The notes below the pieces were generated by a model. The model was not told the origin of the DNA. It ran no database searches and saw only the letters and a list, made by a program, of their open reading frames with translations. The position numbers and the translations under genes are program-made. This document shows positions 44,042 through 52,754 of a stretch of 64,000 nt of DNA, piece by piece (positions within the stretch are counted from its first letter, which is position 1; every line of letters begins with the position of its first letter). The stretch spans positions 62,001 to 126,000 of the forward strand of contig NZ_WNJZ01000001.1 of the NCBI RefSeq assembly GCF_024433635.1, read 5' to 3'. This DNA is from Ruminococcus sp. zg-924 (lineage in GTDB: Bacteria > Bacillota > Clostridia > Oscillospirales > Acutalibacteraceae).

Positions 44042-45094
44042 ATGGACGACAAAATTATTAGCTTAAAAAGCGAATTGGAAAAGCAGCTTTCAGAAATATC
44101 AGACCTTGCCGAGCTTGACAAGGTAAGGGTAGCTTTTCTCGGCAAGAAGGGCAGCATTACGCAGCTGTTAAAATGTATGAAGGATTTAACTCATGAGGAG
44201 AGAAAGACTCTTGGCGCTCAGGTGAACAAGCTTAAAGCCTTTGCAGGGGATAAGATTGACGAAAAAATCGTTCAGCTAAAGGAAAAGGAGATTGAGCGTG
44301 AAATTGCGTCTTTGCCGAGGTTTGACGTTTCAACGCCGGTCAACGCACAAAGAGGTTCTTATCACCCGATTACTCTTGTGCAAAGACAGTGCGAGGCTAT
44401 ATTTAAGTCAATGGGCTTTACTGTTGAGGACTACCCTGAGGTTGTAACGGACTATGAGTGCTTTGAATCACTCAACATTCCTAAGCATCACCCCGCAAGA
44501 GATATGCAGGATACTTACTACCTTGAAAACGGTCAGCTTTTGAAATCGCAGACATCAGCGGCTCAGAACGCTATTCTTAAAAAATACGGAAAGAACCTTA
44601 TTGAGAACGATATTCCGATTAAGGCCATTTTCCCCGGCCGCTGCTTTAGAAACGAGGCAACAGACGCCTGCCACGAAAACACCTTCTTCCAAATGGAGGG
44701 TGTTATGGTTGACAAGGATATTTCAATTTCCAACCTTATTTTCTTTATGAAAACAATGCTCTCAGAGGTGTTCCGGAAGGATATTAAGGTTCGCCTTCGT
44801 CCGGGCTTTTTCCCGTTCGTTGAGCCGGGCTTTGAGCTTGATATAAGCTGCCTTATCTGCGGCGGTGACGGCTGTCCGTCGTGCAAGCACAGCGGCTGGC
44901 TGGAGCTTTGCCCATGCGGTATGATTCACCCGAACGTATTAAGAGAGGGTGGAATTGACCCTGAGAAGTACACAGGTTTTGCGTTTGGTCTTGGACTTAC
45001 AAGACTTGCAATGATGAAGTACGGTGTTAAGGATATCAGAGATTTGAACAGCGGAAGCTTAAAGTCGCTTTCACAGTTTACCGATGACGAATAA
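44042..45094 (+). CDS. pheS: phenylalanyl-tRNA synthetase, alpha subunit
   Basis: Charges tRNA-Phe as an alpha2beta2 enzyme with PheT. 350 residues. N-terminal coiled coil (AFLGKKGSITQLLK), motif 1-like HPITLVQRQCEAIF, motif 2 FPGRCFRNEATDACHENTFF, and motif 3 GFAFGLGLTRLAMMKYG. The CxxC..CxxC set (CLICGGDGCPSCKHSGWLE) is the normal PheS insertion. AGGAGG 6 nt before the ATG. Controlled by the upstream T-box. Confidence 0.98.
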   Translation: MDDKIISLKSELEKQLSEISDLAELDKVRVAFLGKKGSITQLLKCMKDLTHEERKTLGAQVNKLKAFAGDKIDEKIVQLKEKEIEREIASLPRFDVSTPVNAQRGSYHPITLVQRQCEAIFKSMGFTVEDYPEVVTDYECFESLNIPKHHPARDMQDTYYLENGQLLKSQTSAAQNAILKKYGKNLIENDIPIKAIFPGRCFRNEATDACHENTFFQMEGVMVDKDISISNLIFFMKTMLSEVFRKDIKVRLRPGFFPFVEPGFELDISCLICGGDGCPSCKHSGWLELCPCGMIHPNVLREGGIDPEKYTGFAFGLGLTRLAMMKYGVKDIRDLNSGSLKSLSQFTDDE

Positions 45095-45109
45095 GGGAGG
45101 AGAATAATT

Positions 45110-47473
45110 ATGTTTTTATCTATGAACTGGATTCAGGACTTCGTTGATTTGAGCGGTCTTGACAAGCTTGATCTTATCCACAGATTTTCTCTTTCCACCG
45201 CAGAGGTTGAAAACGAGATTTTTTTCAAAGGCTCAGACTTAAGCGGTGTTGTTGTTGCAGAGATTAAGTCGGTTGAAAATCACCCGGACTCAAAGAAGCT
45301 TCACCTGTTAAAGGTTGACGCAGGCGAGCCGGAGCTGATTGATGTTGTATGCGGCGCACCGAATGTAAGAGTAGGTATGAAAACAGCCTTTGCAAAGGTT
45401 GGCGCAAGGCTTGGTGAAATAACCATTGCACCTCGTCCTCTTGCAGGCTATGTATCAAACGGTATGTGCTGCGGCGAGTCTGAAATCGGCATAAGTGACG
45501 ATAACTCAGGTATTATGGAGATAACGGACGATATTCCGAACGGAACGGACATTAAGGACGTTTATCAGATAGACGATATTGTTTTTGAGGTTGACAACAA
45601 ATCCCTCACAAACCGTCCTGACCTTTGGGGTCATTACGGCATTGCAAGAGAGTTTGCCGCTTTAGCCGGCAGACCGCTTAAGCCTCTTGAAATTGAGGAC
45701 TTGAACGCTTACAATGAGCTTGCAAAAATTGATATGAAGATAGAGGATTCTCTATGCCAAAGGTACAGCTGCTTGCAGGTTGAAAATATCAAAAGAAATG
45801 TTAGCCCTGTAAATATGAGAATAAGGCTTTACTACTGCGGAATGAGAAAGATAAACTTCCTTGCAGATTTGACAAACTATCTAATGCTTGAAATGGGTCA
45901 GCCGATGCACGCATTTGACTCACGCAAGGTTGAGAAGATAAGAATCAAGAGATTCGACAAGCCGTTTGTGTTCAAAACCCTTGACGGTGTTGACAGAAAT
46001 ATTGACGAGAATACGCTTATGATTTGTAACGGCGATACTCCTGTTGCAATAGCAGGTATTATGGGCGGTCTTGATTCTGAGATAGTTGACGATACTACAA
46101 CGCTTACTCTTGAGTCAGCTACATTCAACGCTGTTTCTATTCGTAAATCAACTGTTCGCCTTTCACACAGAACGGACGCATCAATAAGATACGAAAAGTG
46201 CCTTGACCCTGAGATGACAACGGTTGCTATCGGCAGATTTTTATATCTTCTTAAGAAATACGACGGCGGCGTTAAGGTTGTTTCAAGTCTTACTGATGAA
46301 TACGCATTTTCATATAATAAGGTAACTCTTGAATTTGACAAGGCATTTGTTGACCGCTACACGGGAATCGAGATTGACAATGATACTATTGTAAAAACTC
46401 TTACAAGTCTTGGCTTTGGCGTTGAGCTGAATGATAACAGCTTCAAGGTTTCCGTTCCGTCATGGAGAGCGACAAAGGACGTTACATTAAAGGCGGATAT
46501 TATTGAGGAAATAACAAGAATTTACGGCTATGACAACTTCGAGATAAATACAACCCGCTCACCGCTTTATCCTGTCAGAGCAGACGTTGTTAAGAGCGCT
46601 GAGGACAGAATAAAGGATATTCTTGTTAAGAGATACAGCCTGCATGAGGTTCACTCATATGTTTGGGCGTATAATGATGAGCTTAAGGCTTTGGGTATTC
46701 CTGTTGAGGACAATGTTAAGCTTGCAAACGCCACAAACCCGAATATTGAAACAATAAGAAATTCAATAATTCCGACGCAGCTTTGTCAGGTGAAATTGAA
46801 TTCATCTTATGCGCCTGAGTTTGGTATTTTTGAAATAGGCAGAGTTGTAGAGGGACTTGATGAAAACAACCTCTGCATTGAGAAGAAGAAGCTTGCTGTT
46901 ACGCTTTTCAGCAAGACAACGGATTTAAAGAGCCTGTATCTTGAGCTTAGAGATATGCTTGCTGTTGCGGTTGATGATATTAAGCACACAGCTCTTTCAT
47001 TTAAGGCGGTCGAGCCTGCTCACAGCTACGTTCACCCGATTAACTGCAACGAGATTATTATGAACGGTGAAGTTATCGGCACTATGGGTATTGTTCACCC
47101 GTCGGTAGGCAAGAAAATCGACAAGAAGGCAAGCGTTGTGTTTGCTGAGGTTGATATGGAGAAGCTTGCACGTTCAGAGAACCTTAGTATTTCATACGAG
47201 GAGCCGTCAAAGTTCCCACCGATGGATTACGATTTAAGCCTTGAAATTCCGCAGGGTATGTTCTTTGAAAGCTTAAAGCGCTGCTGGGAGAATGCAGGAG
47301 ATATTCTGAAGAACACTAAGATTGTCGATACCTATGACAGCGAAACGGTTCATAGCATTACGGTTCGCTTTGAGTTTTCGTCCAACGAAAGAACGCTTTC
47401 TTCGGCTGAGGTTCAGCAGATTATGGACGGCATTATCGGCAAGCTCGGAGAAATCGGCGTAAAGTTGAGATAA
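45110..47473 (+). CDS. pheT: phenylalanyl-tRNA synthetase, beta subunit
   Basis: 787 residues, standard. N-terminal tRNA-binding OB fold (VVAEIKSVENHPDSKKLHLL), B3/4 editing domain (NKSLTNRPDLWGHYGIAREF and further on YLMLEMGQPMHAFD), B5 domain, catalytic-like core, and a C-terminal ferredoxin-fold anticodon-binding domain (PPMDYDLSLEIPQ, then VRFEFSSNERTLSSAEV). It follows pheS by 15 nt with GGGAGGAG. Confidence 0.98.
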   Translation: MFLSMNWIQDFVDLSGLDKLDLIHRFSLSTAEVENEIFFKGSDLSGVVVAEIKSVENHPDSKKLHLLKVDAGEPELIDVVCGAPNVRVGMKTAFAKVGARLGEITIAPRPLAGYVSNGMCCGESEIGISDDNSGIMEITDDIPNGTDIKDVYQIDDIVFEVDNKSLTNRPDLWGHYGIAREFAALAGRPLKPLEIEDLNAYNELAKIDMKIEDSLCQRYSCLQVENIKRNVSPVNMRIRLYYCGMRKINFLADLTNYLMLEMGQPMHAFDSRKVEKIRIKRFDKPFVFKTLDGVDRNIDENTLMICNGDTPVAIAGIMGGLDSEIVDDTTTLTLESATFNAVSIRKSTVRLSHRTDASIRYEKCLDPEMTTVAIGRFLYLLKKYDGGVKVVSSLTDEYAFSYNKVTLEFDKAFVDRYTGIEIDNDTIVKTLTSLGFGVELNDNSFKVSVPSWRATKDVTLKADIIEEITRIYGYDNFEINTTRSPLYPVRADVVKSAEDRIKDILVKRYSLHEVHSYVWAYNDELKALGIPVEDNVKLANATNPNIETIRNSIIPTQLCQVKLNSSYAPEFGIFEIGRVVEGLDENNLCIEKKKLAVTLFSKTTDLKSLYLELRDMLAVAVDDIKHTALSFKAVEPAHSYVHPINCNEIIMNGEVIGTMGIVHPSVGKKIDKKASVVFAEVDMEKLARSENLSISYEEPSKFPPMDYDLSLEIPQGMFFESLKRCWENAGDILKNTKIVDTYDSETVHSITVRFEFSSNERTLSSAEVQQIMDGIIGKLGEIGVKLR

Positions 47474-47499
47474 AATATATAAATTTCCAAACAAAAAGC

Positions 47500-47528
47500 T
47501 TGTCTTTTATGGAAAAATAGATTATAAT
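47500..47528 (+). promoter_or_regulatory. promoter for ireB
   Basis: TTGTCT (47500-47505), 17 bp, TATAAT (47523-47528), in the gap after pheT. Confidence 0.65.
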
Positions 47529-47566
47529 ACTTGTATATGAGAAAATAGCTTGGAGGTGGAATTAAA

Positions 47567-47812
47567 GTGTACAGTAAGACAATGGTTTTTTCACTTGGCG
47601 GTGAAAAGGATGAGGAAATAAAAAGAGCATTGACAACTGTATATGACGCACTTAAGGAAAAGGGGTATAACCCGATTAATCAGATTGTAGGTTATATTCT
47701 TTCTGAGGATCCAACATATGTCACCACCTACAACAATGCTCGCAACATTATCAGCAAGATTGACAGGGATGACTTGCTTGAAACCCTTGTTAAATCATTT
47801 TTGAACAAATAA
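47567..47812 (+). CDS. ireB: IreB family regulatory phosphoprotein (UPF0297)
   Basis: 81 residues, matching the UPF0297/IreB family over the whole length ([60 protein letters not shown]). In Enterococcus IreB is phosphorylated by the PASTA kinase IreK and controls cephalosporin resistance. The start is a GTG with TTGGAGGTGG upstream. In many Firmicutes ruvX and a DUF1292 gene follow; here a terminator and rnpB follow instead. Confidence 0.93.
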   Translation: MYSKTMVFSLGGEKDEEIKRALTTVYDALKEKGYNPINQIVGYILSEDPTYVTTYNNARNIISKIDRDDLLETLVKSFLNK

Positions 47813-47816
47813 CTTT

Positions 47817-47858
47817 ATAACCGCCCAACCACTTTTGGTAGTTGGGCGGTTATTTCTG
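47817..47858 (+). terminator. terminator after ireB
   Basis: A perfect 11-bp stem AACCGCCCAAC/GTTGGGCGGTT, tail ATTTCTG. Confidence 0.75.
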
Positions 47859-47860
47859 CA

Positions 47861-47909
47861 TAAAAGAAAAGGGCTTAAGAACAGTTGTGTTTAAATTGTT
47901 CCTTAAGCC
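47861..47909 (-). terminator. terminator of rnpB
   Basis: On the minus strand GGCTTAAGGAACA (47909-47897) pairs with TGTTCTTAAGCCC (47883-47871), followed by TTTTCTTTTATG. Confidence 0.8.
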
Positions 47910-47921
47910 ATTATTTTTTAG

Positions 47922-48264
47922 TATGCGACCAGACCTGTAAGCCGGGTTCTGTCGAGAACAGCCATCTATCTTGGCAGACCGTTGCCGAATCTGCTCAACG
48001 CCACCTCCTAAGACACGCAAGGCACGTATATGTCTTCCACGGTGTTGCTCCGAATAGGGTTTACATGGCCGCTGCGTCTCCGCAGCGCCGGTGAGCTCTT
48101 ACCTCGCCTTTCCATCCTTACCCTTGCGGGCGGTTTATTTCTGTTGCACTTTCCCTGGGGTCGCCCCCGGCGGCCGTTAGCCGTTATTCTTGCCTTGAGG
48201 AGCCCGGACTTTCCTCGGGCAGTAGCTTTCGCATCTGTCCGCAGCTGTTCAGCCTGCTCGCATA
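47922..48264 (-). ncRNA. rnpB: RNase P RNA, bacterial class A
   Basis: The catalytic RNA of RNase P, which matures tRNA 5' ends. Both universally conserved cores are present on the minus strand: GAGGAAAGTCCGGGCTCC near the 5' end, and ACAGAACCCGGCTTACAGG near the 3' end. The ends are set by the P1 helix TATGCGA (48264-48258)/TCGCATA (47928-47922). About 343 nt. The order of the GGTAAGAGCTCACC and ACAGAAATA segments fits type A rather than the Bacillus type B. Confidence 0.96.
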
Positions 48265-48268
48265 GCTT

Positions 48269-48297
48269 ATTGTAATATATTATTAGGACAAAGTCAA
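48269..48297 (-). promoter_or_regulatory. promoter of rnpB
   Basis: On the minus strand TTGACT (48297-48292), 17 bp, TACAAT (48274-48269), placing the transcript start at the base of P1. Confidence 0.8.
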
Positions 48298-48304
48298 ATT
48301 TGTA

Positions 48305-48333
48305 TTGCCCTTTGGCTGTATTTGGTATATACT
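48305..48333 (+). promoter_or_regulatory. promoter of the malic enzyme gene
   Basis: TTGCCC (48305-48310), 17 bp, TATACT (48328-48333); divergent from the rnpB promoter, with the -35 boxes 7 bp apart. Confidence 0.55.
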
Positions 48334-48371
48334 TTTAAAAGACTATTTTATTTGCGAAAGGATTTGTAATT

Positions 48372-49544
48372 ATGGATATAAGGGAAGAATCACTTCAAAA
48401 ACACTATGAATGGAACGGGAAAATTGAGGTTGTATCAAAGGTGAAAATCAACAGCTCAAAGGATTTGTCGCTTGCGTACACTCCGGGCGTTGCTCAGCCG
48501 TGTCTTGAAATTCAAAAGGACTATGATAAGTCTTTTCAGCTTACAAGAAGAAACAATATTGTTGCCGTTATAACAGACGGCACAGCAGTGCTTGGCCTTG
48601 GCGATATAGGCCCTGAGGCAGGTATGCCTGTTATGGAGGGCAAGTGTGCGCTTTTCAAGGAGTTTGCAGACGTTGACGCATTTCCGATTTGCGTGCGCTC
48701 AAAAAATGTTGAGGACATTGTAAAGACGGTGTATCTTATAAGCGGAAGCTTCGGCGGCATAAACCTTGAGGATATTTCAGCGCCTCGATGCTTTGAAATT
48801 GAAAGACGCCTTAAGGAAATCTGCGACATTCCCGTGTTCCATGATGACCAGCACGGAACAGCGGTTGTTGTTGCGGCAGCTTTAATTAATGCGCTTAAGG
48901 TAGTTGGCAAGAAGATTGACGAGATAAAGGTTGTTATTAACGGCGCAGGCTCGGCAGGCATTGCAATAGGAAAGCATATGCTCAATATGGGCGTTAAAAA
49001 CCTTATTATGGTTGACCGCTTTGGCATTATCTGCGAGGGTATGGACGAGCTTAACAGCGAGCAGGCATATATGGCGACTCTTACTAATAAAGATAAAATC
49101 AAGGGTACTCTTGCTGATGCAATGAAGGGAGCTGATATGTTCCTTGGTGTTTCTGCTCCGAATGTAGTAAGTGAGGAAATGGTGAAATCAATGGCTGAAA
49201 AGCCGATTGTATTCGCTATGGCTAACCCGACGCCTGAGATTATGCCGGACAAGGCGAAAGCGGCAGGTGCGGCGGTTGTCGGCACAGGCAGGTCGGACTT
49301 CCCAAATCAGATAAACAACGTTCTTGCATTTCCCGGTATTTTCAGAGGCGCACTTGACTGCCGTGCAAGGGAGATTAACGAGGAGATGAAGGTTGCGGCT
49401 TCAATGGCGATTGCGGCTTTGGTTGCTGATGATAAGCTTAGCGCAGAGTATATTCTGCCTGAGGCTTTTGACAGCAGAATAGGCAAGGCTGTTGCTGACG
49501 CTGTGGTTGATGCTGCAAGAAAAACAGGCGTTGCGAGAATATAA
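48372..49544 (+). CDS. NAD(P)-dependent malic enzyme (short type)
   Basis: Oxidative decarboxylation of malate to pyruvate and CO2. 390 residues, the short single-domain bacterial type without a phosphotransacetylase fusion. Motifs: SLAYTPGVAQPCLEI with the catalytic Tyr, GLGDIGPEAGMPVMEGKCALFK with the catalytic Lys, the metal-site FHDDQHGTAVVVAAAL, NAD-binding INGAGSAGIAIGKHML, and MANPTPEIMPD. The cofactor cannot be decided confidently. GAAAGGA precedes the ATG. Confidence 0.95.
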   Translation: MDIREESLQKHYEWNGKIEVVSKVKINSSKDLSLAYTPGVAQPCLEIQKDYDKSFQLTRRNNIVAVITDGTAVLGLGDIGPEAGMPVMEGKCALFKEFADVDAFPICVRSKNVEDIVKTVYLISGSFGGINLEDISAPRCFEIERRLKEICDIPVFHDDQHGTAVVVAAALINALKVVGKKIDEIKVVINGAGSAGIAIGKHMLNMGVKNLIMVDRFGIICEGMDELNSEQAYMATLTNKDKIKGTLADAMKGADMFLGVSAPNVVSEEMVKSMAEKPIVFAMANPTPEIMPDKAKAAGAAVVGTGRSDFPNQINNVLAFPGIFRGALDCRAREINEEMKVAASMAIAALVADDKLSAEYILPEAFDSRIGKAVADAVVDAARKTGVARI

Positions 49545-49706
49545 GAACAGCTGTTTTTGAACAAATTTCCCTAACTTAATAAATTGTTATTATTATGTTT
49601 AGTGATAATTAATTTTACTTTCAAAATTATGTAATTAAAACGGGGTATTATTATCTCGTCGAAAGGAAAACGGCAAATAATAACAATGAAAGTGCAGGTG
49701 CTTAAT

Positions 49707-51323
49707 ATGAGCAACGAGTATAACGATAACTATGATAATTTTAATTCCTTCAGCAATGGCAACAGTGAAAGTGAAAAAACAGATAACGTCAGTTACAGTT
49801 CAGCCGCTGATGGCGACAACAATATTTACAGCAGTTCAAGCTATTCCGGTGATAATACTGCAAGCGGTGAGGGCAGTACAGCCTCAAGAGGTTTCTTTGA
49901 TGAAGACGGTAACTACCGAAGAAGATATACCCCAAGTGACCAGCCGTCAGGCGGCTTTTCAAGCACAAAGTATATAAACAATAATCAGAACCCATATTCA
50001 AGTACACAGCAAAGCGCTAATCAACAAGGCGGTTATTACACAACACCGCAGAGCTACTACACGCCAACGCAAAATGCCGATACAGGCAAAAAGAAGAAAA
50101 AAGAGAAGAAGAAACACGGCAAGGGCGCTATGGCAGCAGTTGTTGCGGTGTGCGTCTTAGGCTCCGGCGTGCTTGGTTTCGGCGGCGGAATGCTTGCGAC
50201 AACACTCAGCGGTGACGGTGGTTCGGACAGCGGTATGAAAGTTCAGAAGGTGGTCGAAACCGTTTCAACAGGCTCTACTGACAGCGGTTCAATGTCAACC
50301 GAGGAAATTGTTGCAAAAACAGAAAACAGCGTTGTTGAGATTATTACAGAGTCTGTTGCAACAGGAGACTACCTTAGAAACTATATCACGCAGGGAGCCG
50401 GCAGCGGCGTAATAGTTAGTGAAAACGGATATATTGTTACAAACAATCACGTTATTGACGGCGCAAGTACAATTAAAGTTACTACCAAGGACGGCAAAAG
50501 CTATGACGCTAAGCTTGTAGGCACAGCCGCTCCTACGCTTGACATTGCACTAATCAAGATAGAGGCAACGGGTCTTACACCTGCCACACTGGGCAACAGC
50601 GACGAGATTAAGGTTGGCGAAAAGGCTGTTGCTATCGGCAATCCGCTCGGTCAGCTCGGCGGCACTGTAACAGAGGGTATAATAAGCGCACTCAACCGTG
50701 ACATCTCAATAGACGGAGTAACAATGAACCTTCTGCAAACTAATGCTGAGATTAACCCGGGTAACTCAGGTGGCGGACTTTTTGATGACCACGGCAACCT
50801 TATAGGCATTGTTGTTGCAAAATCCTCTGCTACCGAGGTTGAAGGAATTGGCTTTGCTATTCCTGTAAACGACGTTGCAAAGGTTATCGGTGACCTTACC
50901 GAATACGGCTATGTAAAGGGTGTTGTAGAAACAGGTCTTTCACTTCTTGATATTTCTAATTCCCAGACTGCGATGATGTACGGTGTAAACGAAATTGGCG
51001 TATATATTCAGAGTATTGAAAAAGGAAGTGCGGCTGAATCGGCAGGCTTCAAGAGAGGCGACAGAATCGTTAAGGTTGACGGAAAGGAAATCAGCACATC
51101 TTCTGAGTTCGACGCAGCTATAAAGGATAAGAGCGTTGGAGACGCCGTAACGGTTACTGTTAGCCGCAACGGAGAAACAGCGGATATTCAGCTGGTTTTG
51201 GAAGAATACACTCCTGAATCTGCGGATACATCGAACGGCTTTAATGACGATAATATAAACAACGGCGGAAACAGCCAAAGTGGAGATAGTTTTGAGGATT
51301 TCTTCAACAACTTTTTTAATTAA
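49707..51323 (+). CDS. htrA: HtrA/DegP-like membrane-anchored serine protease with PDZ domain
   Basis: 538 residues. A Ser/Asn/Tyr-rich cytoplasmic region of about 125 residues and a Lys-rich stop (KKKKKEKKKHGK) precede one membrane segment (about 141-168). The S1C protease domain has the triad His248 (TNNHVIDG), Asp279 (LDIALIKI) and Ser354 (NPGNSGGGLF). One PDZ domain is at about 400-500 (IQSIEKGSAAESAGFKRGDR). An acidic Asn/Ser tail ends in EDFFNNFFN. It degrades or refolds damaged extracytoplasmic proteins. The start at ATG 49707 has AGGTG 7 nt upstream; an ATG at 49686 is weaker. Confidence 0.94.
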   Translation: MSNEYNDNYDNFNSFSNGNSESEKTDNVSYSSAADGDNNIYSSSSYSGDNTASGEGSTASRGFFDEDGNYRRRYTPSDQPSGGFSSTKYINNNQNPYSSTQQSANQQGGYYTTPQSYYTPTQNADTGKKKKKEKKKHGKGAMAAVVAVCVLGSGVLGFGGGMLATTLSGDGGSDSGMKVQKVVETVSTGSTDSGSMSTEEIVAKTENSVVEIITESVATGDYLRNYITQGAGSGVIVSENGYIVTNNHVIDGASTIKVTTKDGKSYDAKLVGTAAPTLDIALIKIEATGLTPATLGNSDEIKVGEKAVAIGNPLGQLGGTVTEGIISALNRDISIDGVTMNLLQTNAEINPGNSGGGLFDDHGNLIGIVVAKSSATEVEGIGFAIPVNDVAKVIGDLTEYGYVKGVVETGLSLLDISNSQTAMMYGVNEIGVYIQSIEKGSAAESAGFKRGDRIVKVDGKEISTSSEFDAAIKDKSVGDAVTVTVSRNGETADIQLVLEEYTPESADTSNGFNDDNINNGGNSQSGDSFEDFFNNFFN

Positions 51324-51340
51324 ATAATAAAAATCAAATC

Positions 51341-51382
51341 ACCGTCCGGCTTACCTGAATGTGAGTCGGGCGGTTACTTTTT
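51341..51382 (+). terminator. terminator after htrA
   Basis: Stem ACCGTCCGGCTTAC (51341-51354)/GTGAGTCGGGCGGT (51361-51374) with wobble pairs, then TACTTTTTG. Confidence 0.75.
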
Positions 51383-51473
51383 GTAAAAATTTAAAATCTC
51401 GTCTTTTATCTTTGGTACATTTGTGTTATATTATAATAGAGTTTAAATAAGAAATTTTGAAAGGATAATAAAT

Positions 51474-52754
51474 ATGGAACAATTAATACGCCGTGAGCTT
51501 AGTCACGGTATCTATTTAAACAGCGTCAGAGATGACCGTTTTAAATCCGGCAGAATCTCGGTAAATATGTTTGTTCCGCTTAAGGAGGAAACAGCCGCTG
51601 AAAATGCACTGCTCACTCAGCTTTTGGGCAGAAGCTGCAAGGATTACCCCGATTATATCAGCCTGAACCGTGAGGTTAGCAGGCTTTACGGAGCCGCCTT
51701 GACAGCCGAATGTGTTAAAATGGGCGATTTCCAGGCTATTACGCTGTCGGTTTCGGGACTTGACGACAGATACACGCTTAACGGCGAGGTGCTTTCAAAG
51801 GAGCTTGCCGAATTGCTGTGCAAGATGATTTTTGAGCCGAAGCTTGAGGGGGAGGCTTTTGCAGGATATGATGTTGAACAGGAACGCAGACAGCTTTTGG
51901 AGCTTATTGAGGCTGAGGCTAACGAAAAGAGGGGCTATGCTATAAAGCAGTGCATAAGGCTGATGTGTGAGAATGACAGATTTGGTATAAGCCGCTTTGG
52001 AACTTATGAGCAGGTGCAGTGCGTTACGCCTGAGCAGCTTTACAAGGCGTGGAGGCGAGTGCTTGAAACTGCGATTGTAAATATTGTAGTAGTAGGTGAG
52101 CTTGACAGCGAGGGAATAGGCGAGGCGCTAAATGCCGAGTTTAAAAGGATTGAAAGAAAGCCTGTAAACGGTGTGATAAAGCCGTATATATTTGACGGCG
52201 AGGTAAAACAGGAAACCGAAATTCAGGAGGTAATGCAGTCAAAGCTTGTTTTGGGCTTTAGCTGTAATATTACGGCAGGGGACGAAAGAGCCGACCACGC
52301 AAAGCTTATGACGCTTGTTTTGGGCGGAACGCCAAGCTCAAAGCTTTTTACAAACGTGCGTGAAAAAGAGAGCCTGTGCTATTACTGTGCGGCAAGCTAC
52401 AACCGCCAGAAGGGTATAATTCTTGTTGACAGCGGAGTTGAAAAGCAGAATATTGAAAAGGCAAAGAAGGAAATTTTAAATCAGCTTGAGCAGATTAAGC
52501 TTGGCAATATTACTGAATTTGAGATAAGCGCTGCAAAGCTTGCGGTTGGCGACAGTGCAGGAATGGTGACAGACAGTGTTTCGGGCATTGATAAATTTTA
52601 TTCCTCACAGCTTTTTGAAAAGGAAATTTTGTCGCCTGCTCAGGCGGCTCAGAGGATAAGTGCCGTTACAAAGGAGCAGATTGTTGAAGCGGCTAAATGC
52701 GTAGAGCTTGCGGCTGTTTATGTTCTGACTGACGGCAAGGAGGGTATAGAATGA
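51474..52754 (+). CDS. M16-family peptidase-like protein, YmfF type (no zinc motif)
   Basis: 426 residues. It shows the M16 fold pattern (NMFVPLKEETAAENALLTQL, YGAALTAECVKMGDFQAITL, VLGGTPSSKLFTNVREKESL) but the HxxEH zinc motif is missing; the equivalent region reads QLLGRSCKDYPD. It is therefore the inactive partner of the following active M16 protein, as in the YmfF-YmfH pair of Bacillus and the two-subunit M16B peptidases. It overlaps the next gene by 4 nt (ATGA). Confidence 0.85.
   Translation: MEQLIRRELSHGIYLNSVRDDRFKSGRISVNMFVPLKEETAAENALLTQLLGRSCKDYPDYISLNREVSRLYGAALTAECVKMGDFQAITLSVSGLDDRYTLNGEVLSKELAELLCKMIFEPKLEGEAFAGYDVEQERRQLLELIEAEANEKRGYAIKQCIRLMCENDRFGISRFGTYEQVQCVTPEQLYKAWRRVLETAIVNIVVVGELDSEGIGEALNAEFKRIERKPVNGVIKPYIFDGEVKQETEIQEVMQSKLVLGFSCNITAGDERADHAKLMTLVLGGTPSSKLFTNVREKESLCYYCAASYNRQKGIILVDSGVEKQNIEKAKKEILNQLEQIKLGNITEFEISAAKLAVGDSAGMVTDSVSGIDKFYSSQLFEKEILSPAQAAQRISAVTKEQIVEAAKCVELAAVYVLTDGKEGIE

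Noticed and set aside
47885-48275. Open frames on the plus strand over rnpB
   Set aside because: They lie inside the RNase P RNA gene, whose conserved cores, promoter and terminator are clear.
48536-49285. A 249-codon minus-strand frame opposite the malic enzyme gene
   Set aside because: Antisense shadow of a well-supported gene, with no ribosome-binding site and Ser/Ile-rich nonsense composition.
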